A stretch of 64,000 nucleotides of DNA from Acestrorhynchus altus (taxonomy: Eukaryota; Chordata; Actinopteri; Characiformes; Acestrorhynchidae). Below are positions 48,401 through 59,200 of this stretch, in pieces (positions within the stretch are counted from its first letter, which is position 1; the number at the start of each line of letters is the position of its first letter). The notes beneath the pieces were generated by a model. The model was not told the DNA's origin. It searched no databases and saw only the letters and a list, made by a program, of their open reading frames with translations. The stretch covers positions 17,986,928-18,050,927 of the forward strand of contig CM067522.1 of NCBI GenBank assembly GCA_034509495.1, in the 5' to 3' direction. A program made the position numbers and the translations under genes.

Positions 48401-51400
48401 GCCATCATTTCTGCCCAGTATCATCATAACTCCAATCGTGGCTACAAGTAGTGCTTTAAAATTATTGTGAGATGTTGGATCATTGGGTTCTGCGGAAAGG
48501 TCCTGTATTTGGTTTCAACATCACAGTGGCTTGCAAACGTTTGGACAAGTTGAAGATGAAATTATGTCTAAAAAGCATGTAGATGAAAGGTATTATTTTG
48601 GTTTTGTTCAATTATAGAGTGAAAAAAAGAAAGGAGTACCTCGCAAAAGTATGGGAATCCTAGGAGATTTGAGCACTTAAGGTCTCAGCCCTTAATTTGC
48701 CTGTTAGGCTCATAATCATTAGGAATGGCCAGGTGAATTTCAAAGCTTTAGAAACACCTAAATTCCTGTAACTTTGTCCCAAAGCAGCAGCCACGGGTTG
48801 TTCAAAGCAGCTGCCTAGCACGCAAAATGAAAATGGTTCACAAAGCAGAAGACAACTATAAGACAGCAGAGCGTTTTCAGGTTGACACGTGTGTGTGTGT
48901 GTTATATTTGAAAAGTTATTTAAAAATGATAGTTAACAGGAACAGTGGAGGTCAAGACAAGGTCTGGAACAAAAATTCAGACACAGCTGCTCGTAGGATT
49001 ACTAGACATTCAGAAAGATTTAGCAGACTCTGGAGTTGTGGTACATTGTTCGACTGTTCAGCAACACCTGCACAAACGTGGCCTTTATGGACGAGTCATT
49101 AGACAAAAACCTCTCCTGCTTCTTCACCATAAAGCATCAGACATTTGCAAAAGAACATCTAATTAAGCACTGATGCATTTTGGAAACACGTCTTGTGGAC
49201 CCATGAGGTTCACCTAGAACTCATTTTGCCTCAACAAGCAAAGGTATGACTGGAGGAAAAAAAAGGGCACAGAATGAAAAGAACACCTCCCCAACCATCA
49301 AACACGGAGGTGGATCAATCACCCTTTGGGGTTGTGTTGCAGCCAGTGGCACAGGGAACATTTCACAGAGGGAAGAATGAGATTCAATGAGATTCCAGCA
49401 AATTATGGAAGTAAACAGAACATCTGTAAAAAAAAACTGAAGTTGAAAAGAGGATGGCTTCGACAAATGGATAACGATCCTAATCACCTCAAAAACCACA
49501 ACAGACCTCAAAAGATGCAGCTGAAGGTTTTACCACGGCCTTCATAGTCCGCAGATCTGAACCCCTCTGAACATCTCTGGAAAGACCTCCAAAGAGCAGT
49601 GCGTGCAAGACAGCCCAGGAATCTCAAGAACTAGAAGACGAGGAAGAACGGATGAAAATCCCTCAAAGAAGAACTGAAAGACTCTTGGCTCCCAAACGCG
49701 TTTACAAGTTGTGTTACTTGCCAGCAGGGGGCATTTACCAGGTACTTACCATGCAGGGTTCCCTACGTTTAGCTGTGTTTTTTGATTTTTTGAAAATGCA
49801 GAAGAAGAGAATAAAAAATGGGTTTTTTGTTTGTTTAAAAAACAAAGGGAATGTGTCATCTTTTATGGTTTTGGAGATCATTTTCATCTTCAACTTGCTT
49901 CACTGTTCACAGCAAGAATCATTCTGACCTGAGGTGCCCAAACCTTTGCATGCCACTGTACATATGAAGTGCATGAAAGTCAGTGTGGCAATACAGAGCA
50001 TATAATACATACAAGTGTAGTGTTTAACTGCTATATGAGGGCAGTTAAACACAAGAACACAGCTTGATAAGTGGACTCTCAGAAGGCTGTCCCACATACC
50101 TATACAGCACCGTTGTTTATGGTCATACCTTAAACAGGGTGTTCTAAGATCTAGGACGCAGCATCTGTGCATGCTTGATATGAGCGATGGAAAGAGTGAG
50201 AGCTCAGGCAAGTTGAACAGAAGCTCACCCACAGCTGAACATTACCTCCTAGTGGAAGCTTAATGACATCAGCACTTGGCCTGAGCTCTTACTGCCGTTG
50301 TCATGCTTCTACCACCTTACCTTCTGCTTCAAAGTGCTGTCTTTAGGCCGTCCACTCGACTCCTTTGGCGTGCAGCTGGTGCCATTTGCAGTCTTCTTGG
50401 AGTTTACAGCCCCATCAAGAGAATCCACACCAACAGACGTGGAAGAGCACAGGTCATCACCATTACTCGGCCCATGGCTGTTGTCCTCAGCTTCCAGATC
50501 TGTGCTCAGTGAGGACGCCCCCACAGCCAGTCTCGAAGGCGTGTCTTGTTCAGGTGGATCTGAATCGGACATGGGTTTTGAGCTGGCATCGCTGTGCTCC
50601 GAAGCACCCGAATCCAGCCGTTTGTGTTGGGAGGAGTCATGGCTCCTGTTGGAATCCCCAGAATCAGAACGGGCCCGGTAAGAGGGAATGACATCAGAGG
50701 AGGGTGAGCCAGAGTCACGCTGAGCACGGAGGGTCAAAGGGCACGACACCTTCTCCCTGACCAGCGGGTCTAATACTAACACCATGTCAGAGTTGGGACC
50801 TAAAAAAAAAACACAGGAGGTAGAACAGAGCGTTAAACACTAGTCCAGGTGGGTGGTCCATCTACTGGTTCCACTGGCAGCATGTGGAATGGAATAATAG
50901 AGGGTCACCTCAAAGTTCATCAGTATAACCCCAGGCAGCTAATATTGTGGACACAAATGGACATTCCAATAGGACAATGATCCAAAACACACATCAAAGG
51001 TGGGTAGTGAAGTGGACAAAGTAGGCCAAAAGTACTTGGACTGGGCTAAAAAGACCTGACTAGTCAAAACCAGTTACCACCTACTGATTGGCTGAAAATG
51101 TTTCACAGCTTTGTTGTGAAAGTTAAGGACGTTTTCACCAATTTCGTGCACTGGACAGTGACCATATGCACTTCACAACATCACTCCACAGTTCTATGAA
51201 TGAAGTCATGGTGTCAGATGTACAGGAGAAAATCATCTCTACATACAAACTACTTATATATTTAGTTGTGCTCGCCTTGAAGCTGCTGTTTAACATCCAG
51301 TCCTCTTTAAACAAGATCTTTATCTAAATGAAGTTCTTCCTGCTGAAATAAACAATAAACAAATGCATGCCTAAACAAATTACACATCATCAGTGAGGGC

Positions 51401-53201
51401 ATAAAAAAATGTAAGCAGGATGTTCAAGCTCAACATCACGAGCACCACAGGACTGCAGGAGGGTGTTCAGGCTTGAGGAATCAGATTCAGTAGTTAGTTG
51501 ACCTCTTAGAACCCAAGAAGTTTAAATGAATCCCAGTTTAAATGCCAAAGGAACTTCCAGGGTTTGTTTACAGCTCTGTCCACGTGTACATGCCCATACT
51601 GTACGCAGACTCTGACTAATCTGAGAGGGAGCAGAGCTAATGACATCACTAATCCAGATATTGGGTTATAGAGGAAAACACAAAGGGAGGGGCTGTTCAC
51701 ACACTCTGTTTTTTGCTCACACAGTGTTCAAATTTCAGAATAAAAGTCCTGAGAAGGGATTATACTGATACAACCATAATAAAGAACATTTGCTGGTTTA
51801 TTTTTTTTTTATTTGGACCAAGTATTGTGAAGAGTATAAGAAAGAACATTGTCAGTGGAATCATTACAAATGCAAATTCCTAACCCTAACCCACATTTTT
51901 GATCAAAACATGGTCAAATTCATAAAAATTGTTACTTTCAGGAGATTATAGGCTACTCAAATGTATCTTTATTTGAGATGTAAAAATGAACTGAATTTAG
52001 ATATATGTGGTATGTGTGACTCATAAAACACGTCAAATTGTTTTGGTGAATAAAAGTACGTCAAACTACGGAAACATCCTGCAAATTTTTTAAACTAGGG
52101 CTCTAAAGCTTAATTTTTTTTAAGATAAGACGTGCTGTTTTGGAGCAAAGTGAAGGGCACCTCTGATAAAGCATAGTTATGCTTTCGTAATTCATAATTA
52201 AGCTCTGAGTTTACCGAAACTGGTAGGATTGTCATTCTCACATACAGAGTAGTGTAGTGATAGTAAAGAAATGTCAGAATGAGTGGAAAAACATCATTGT
52301 CTTGGGACTCGTTCATCATCGGGAAATCACAGTTCACTCTCAAAGGAATCCTACAGTCCAACTGGCCTCGCTCTCACTTGCTTCTGTTAGCTGATGCAAC
52401 AATTGGCAGTTAGTGCTCTCCTTCAAGCATGTTCAGCTGTCCAGGGAATTTTGCGTTTGCAGCTGATAGAAAAGATGAAGATGGATTTATGGGACTCGGA
52501 GGAAGCACATGCTTTAGCCTTCCCCCCTCCCTGCACTGCTGCATAAGTTATATTTGTGTAAAATCTTAAAATCTGCCTCCGTCCATATGCTTCATTCATA
52601 TTTATTGGAGGCTCCTGGATTTTCATTTAGGGGTAGCTCATAGTGAGAATTCTCGACTGTAGGGGGAGCCCAGGAGCAATAAATACTTCTCAGCTTGTCC
52701 AGAAATGTGTGTCATTTAGGGGTGGCTTAAAGTGTGCATACCACATTCCAGCTGTAGGGGAGCCCAAGAGCAAGAAATACCAATTCTACCATAATATCAT
52801 AAAAAATATATTTAAAAAAGGAGGGGGGGGCAATCTGTAAATGGACTGCAAATGAGTCCATTTAAAAATGAGTCTCTGCTACACTCAAAATTCTTTTGGC
52901 AGGTTCAAAAAGGTGTGTTTAATCAGAAAGACAATTTTAAACATGACTATTAAACATCACTTTATTAAAGCTTGGTTTGGTCACTCCTTCCTCTTAATGT
53001 TCACCCACAGACCACCGAGCAGAGCATTCTGAAGCTGAATCACAGAGCCAGAACTAAACAAGCCACTTGGGGGCCTTCGTGGTTTGCTGGTCGAAAATGT
53101 CCAAGAACAGCTGGAGTTCAAGGCAATTTGAAGAGAGCAAGGGAGGCGGGGGGTGGCGGGGGGTGATCCAAATTAAAGGTTTTACAAAGGTTTTACAAAG
53201 G

Positions 53202-53244
<43 letters not shown>

Positions 53245-56200
53245 AAAATAATTGTGTCCCGAGACCAAAGAATTTCTGGACGTCATAAAAATCAGGATTT
53301 TTTGGTGAACATTCAGGGTGGAGATAGAGACATTTCCTGTCACTGTGTGTGTGTATATTCACATGGGTGCGCGGTCGGAAGACCAGAACACGACAGGAAA
53401 AGAGAGAATTAAGCCCAGGATGTGCAGGATGGGCCCTTAAATCCAATGACACTCATTTCAACTAGAGCCTCAAATGACCCTTTACTAGATTTCTTCAACA
53501 ATATATGAAGTTAAGTTCATTAAATAAAGTTATATGTTATTGTGTGATCATTTTTAGAACCCAAATCCACACTTTGCAGGGAGATTCAGGATCAGGGTAA
53601 CCTACAGTCTATCAAGTGAAAAAAATCTAGAATACACTTTTAAAGGGAAAAAAATAAAGGCGGTATGTAAAGGCATTTCCGCCAAATCTGTTGTCACCAT
53701 AAGTCACTCAGACTGTGGGAGAGGACAGGGTCACATGGCACAGTTGCTCTTTGACCATAACAAGCACAGACACTAATGCTCTTTTAAGGTAATAAACCGT
53801 CTGAGTGAATCCCTGTCATTTTCGGGAGAGTCAGTCTAGCAGAACATCTTGATGCTTTTCACATGTGGTACGGAAGCTTCTGTTTCCACAATTTTCACGT
53901 CACAGTCCGAGCACAGCACAGTCTGTCTTCTTTAATGCTCCGTCTGCTCCCAGCACAAGTGCAGCCAGGATAAAGTTCTTAAAGTGTGTCGTTACCCCAA
54001 ATGCAAGATTTATGGTGTCTGTTGGACCTGCAGTGAGCAAGTGCAGCGGAAAAACAGTGAACTGCCAGTTATGGGCACTGTGAGGTCAAGCTCGTCAGAT
54101 TTGTCTGCATTTGTTAGTATTTTGTGCTTATTTGATAAACATTATCATCATACTGATATTAGTTTATGTACAAACATATTTCGTGATAAAACTGATTGAA
54201 AAAAGACCAACCATCCAATTAAACAACTACCTTTATCTTGCATTCAACTACCAACTACTTAACCTGAAGCTTAGTCTACAACCTAAACCTGGTATTTTAA
54301 CAATTTAACATCTAAGAAATTCTAGGGGGCCAAAATAAAATGAAAAAAAAAAAAAAAAGAGAGAGAGAACCCCTAATATAAGTGCACGGTCTGACTGGAC
54401 GTTTGGAAAAAATCTGGAACTGAACTTCGCTCCAAAACTAGCCGACTGATCTGAGGACTGCAGGTTCAAGTGGGATCATGCTCCTTGCCATCAGGAGGCA
54501 CAGTCTGAGAGAGCACAATTGGCCATGCTCTCACCAGGTGGGTAGAGGGCGCTCTCTCCCGAAATCAAACCCAGAGCAATGCTGGGCAGCACAGGCGTCT
54601 GTTAGCCGTTGTATAGGAGCTGGGGACCCGGCGCTTTCCTCTGAGTGCACTGGCTCCCCAGCATTGATGCAATGGTGGCAGTGTGAAAAGAGGTAGTGGC
54701 TGAATTCCAATGTATCTTCACCGTCCTCCATGTGATGCATGTAATTGACACTTCCAAATTGGGGGACATTTTTTCCAAGCAAACATATTCACTTCCATGA
54801 TAAAGAGTTTTAAAGTTTTTTTTAATTGTTTAGGTGCCCAAAGGAGCTGCACAGTACAGTATAGTTTAAAAATGTCAAAGTTATATTATATGAATATAAA
54901 AACACACAAAAAGAATGTACAGCTCAAATGAAATCGGACTCTAAAAGTCACTTTGGAATGTAGGGTAGTCCTTCAGTCAGGCCAAGAAGATGAGGCCCAA
55001 CCCTTTCCGTGGCTTTATGTGATTGCTGTTGTGTCCACTGTGTTTACTGCGAGCAGGGAGGCAGGCTGTTAGGTTTACAGACTCAAACCCCAAACACATT
55101 CTTCTCCATCAGCAGAAACAAAGCCACGCCACTCTTCTAGACAATTCCCGGGCTATAGATAGACGACAGCAGAGCGGATGTCTGGCCTGAACGAATGGCT
55201 AGACTGATTTAAAGGAGCAGTTCAATGCAAAATCTAATTTGCACAATTGCCCCTAAACCAAATGTGCTGCTTTGTCTTTCCCACTGGCAGTTAACTGAAT
55301 TACCATCCAACTGGTACAAATCACTAAACATCTCAGAAAATTTGAATATTCATGTTTAAAAAGCTAGATTTCATATGACATGTTAAGTGATCTTGCAAAC
55401 TTTATATGACTATAAAATTTATGACAGTTAATTTTTTAATTAAAAAACCCTTTAAATTCCTGGAGATGCAGTAGTTAAAACTAAAATTCATTCATTTCCT
55501 TGAGACCACAGCACAATACTAGAGTTCGCTATGGAAAAGCATAACTGGACATTTCAATATGACTGGTGATGGGATCCCTAATATAATTTAGGTATTTAGG
55601 TATTTAATATTATTAGTTTTTCAATGATCAGAACCCTGCAAGACCACCGCAGAGCAGGTATTATGTGGATAATGGGTTCTCAGCACTGCGGTGACCCTGA
55701 TATGGTGGTGGTGGTGGTGGTGTTGCGCTGGTACGTTTGGATCAGTGTTTAAATCCCTCAGTATCGTTGTTGGGCAGAACAGTCCACAGAGCTTCTGTCT
55801 CTGACTTTACATCTACATGGTGGAGACATTCGGTACAAAATTCCTTTCATTGGTTTTATTTTTGTTGTAGTAGTGAAGTTGGAAACAACTCAAATTCCCA
55901 ATAATTAATATATTTTCAGTAACACTGTTTGCTGCCACCAGCCACAATCAATCTTTACATGAATATTAACGTAGTATTTAATATGTATTATTCACAACAC
56001 TCCAGTCTCCAGCCAATTTGCTTTGATTGGGACATGAAGGAAGTTCTTGTTTTTAAGCTAATCTACTGTTGCTTTAGCTGTGCTTAGGGTCAAGATCACA
56101 CTGAAAAGCAAACATCTGGAAGGATAATGGAGATCAGGATTTTTACAAAACCTGGAGTTTTCTGGATCATGTAGGTCTTTTAACCCAATGAACCGCCCGG

Positions 56201-59200
56201 TTCCACCTGAAGAACAAAAAACCCCATAAAAGGACAATTAGGGCCATGTACAATATTGGGTTTTAGTCAGGGGTGGTGGAAAGCATGGGATTAATAGGCG
56301 TAGGGCAGTGGGCACAGCTTTCATTGTGCCAGTCTCAGGTTCAGCCAGCTATCGTGCAAACTTTGTGTTACCGAAACAAATAAAAGGGAACATAAAGGTG
56401 CAGAGCAGCTCCTTCAAAGCTATCTCTTCTAGAATCTAAGTGTTTGAAATCTTTTTATGCTTGGCTCCTGAGATCCATGTCCTTAAACAACATCTACTGC
56501 CGGTCTATTGTTACTTGTGTTGTGCCTGATTTTTTACTTCGACACGCACACTACCCCGTAAACGTGGCCAGAGGGAGCATCTGAACTTATTTACAAGTCA
56601 GAATAGGTTTATAAGGTTAATAAGATTATTAAAAAATCATATCTTGAATTGATCTGAATGTGATGTTTGATCTGTGATGTAAAAAAATTAGTATACCCAA
56701 TTAAATTCTAGTTCTGTCTTTACTGTATGTTTTCATAGTTTGACGTACTTTTATCCACAAAAACATATTGAAAGGTATCTATAAGAAACAGCCACACATG
56801 CAAGATATTATTTTCAGCAGGTCATAGCCTCCTCAAATTTGTCTTCATTTGAGATGTAAAATTTATGAGAATGCATAAATATATGTATGAATTTGATCAT
56901 GTTTTCATCAAAAGTTATTTTTTATTTTTTACTCATAAGGACTTAACACCTTATATCACACAAACCTTGTTGAAAATATATCATCCAGATGATTTCTGAG
57001 CTGAACATGTAAGAATTCTGAGGAGATATTTGTAATGAATAAATTGTCAAGGAAAACTTTAAAACTCAATATAAATGATATCGCTCTATAAACTTGTATA
57101 GAGATATCTATATAGTATAGAGATATAGTATATACACTAGTATCTCAAAAAAAAAAAATCAAGCCTTTACTGTTGATCAATTTGGCTTATAGCTCAGTGA
57201 AAATCCAGAAAATCCAGAAAATCCAGAATCTCTTAATATTAGAACATTTTATTTCAAATTTGAATAGATTACTAATCACAGTATCAACTTTAAAACAAGA
57301 TAACTTCAAATATATCACTTGAATAAAAAAATGTAATTATCAAAAACCTTTGACAGCATCACGAATCCTATCCAACTTCAGTAATTTATAGTATTTCCTT
57401 GCATATTCAACATTGTCTTGTGTAGTGAGCAGAAGCAAACTATGCACATTGTCCAACTTTACTGTAGAATTCAGTTCTCAGGAGTTTTCAGCAGTGTAAC
57501 AATCTCACCAAAGACATGAACAATCGGAGGGAAGCCAAACAAAAACAATAACAACAAACCATGAACCAACCTGCTACCCTTAAGCAAGTGCAGTGAGCGT
57601 GAACCAACACGTCATCCATGAACTGCGTCGACCAACAGTGACTGCAAGCTAATGTGGTCAACGTGAAGTAACACGCCAGCTGCGAGATTATGTAATGAAT
57701 GAATGAATGAATAAATAAATGAATGAATGAAACCAGTTACGGAAGCTAACGGCTGCAATAGGTTACTTTTTAAGCTACAGCAGCTTGAAGACTTTCTTGG
57801 CTTGATTACTTTTCAATACTTTTTACAGTCTTGTCTCAGTTCTAAGATGATAATACTTGTTTTGAATTTGACGCGAGCTAGGAAAGATTATGGCAAAGGC
57901 AAAGTTTCATCAGAGAGACTTGAAGTTGAATACAGGAGGCGACAGAAGCATTTCTACAGAAGCATCTACAGCGGCATCCCTGGTCACGTCAGTTGATGAT
58001 GAAATGATCTCCAAAAGACATGAAGTTAAAGATGAAAAACATTTTTCAAGTGGTAAAAGAAAAAGAGTGCCTTACAAAAGTGTGGTAACCCTGGAGATTT
58101 GAGCACTTTGACCGAGGTCTCAGACCTTAATTACCTGGTAAAGGTTATGGCTTGTTCACAAATGATCAATAGGAAAGGGCAGGTGATGCAAATTTCAAAG
58201 CTTCCCTGAACCTGTCCCAAAATCAGCAGCCATGGGTTCTTCTAAGCAGCTGCCTAGCACTCTGAAAATGGTTGAGGCCCACAAAGCAGGAGAAGGCTAC
58301 AAGAAGATAGCAGAGCGTTTTCAGGTTGCCCTTTCCTCAATTTTGAAATGTAATTAAGAAATGAAAGTTAACAGGAACAGTGTAGGTGAAGATAAGGTCT
58401 GAAAGACCAAGAACATTTTCAGAGACAGCTACTCATACGATCGCTAGAAAGTCAAATCAGAACACCCTGTTGACTGCAACCGACCCAAACTTTTGCATGC
58501 CACTGTATGTTTGAGTTCAACATGTTTGAATTCTTAGTATAAAGATATTCATAGTTCTGAACAATGTAGCTAAAAACACGCTTTACGTAAAAGTCTGCAG
58601 AACGAACGTCCACCAGAATATAAACATGTCTAAATGTCAAACATGTCTCCTTTCTCCACCAGTTCCCCTCCATAGCCCACTCCTCCCTGTCCTGGCCTGG
58701 CCTGGCCCCAAACTTCCTGCTCCTTTGCATCACATAGAATAACAAACGGTGGCTTTTCAAAATGTTTGTTCTCTTCGGGGCTCTCCTTGCCCTGTTCTCA
58801 ACCTGGCCAAAATTACTGGTTGGAGAAGCTAAAGTAAGGATAAGCGGAACCACAAATTTCAGGGTCGTACAAAAAAGATGTTACCTAAACAGACTGACCG
58901 ACTAAATATAGGGGCTGAAAAGGAAGGCAGATGAAAGTCAACACAATGGCGACCTCTTTCAGACCCTAATTTTCATACAGCATAAAATAAACCAAGCTTT
59001 TTCACGGTTATTTAGCATCTCTAATGCTGCTGTGTTAACTGCCCAAAATGTCATTTCTTTCTTCTCAGGTTCCAAAGAACTGAATCCTACAACAGACTTG
59101 GACTCCATCCACATTGAGGTTAAGTACATTTACCAGTAAAATCACAGAGAAGCTCTGGTTTCACAAGCTCCCACTATGCTGCTTTATTGTGATTCACTGG

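Noticed and set aside
59069..59119. + strand exon-like SKELNPTTDLDSIHIE between cttctcag and gttaag
   Set aside because: Open and flanked by splice-like sites, but only 50 nt with a weak donor, no partner exon on the + strand and inside the smtn intron.
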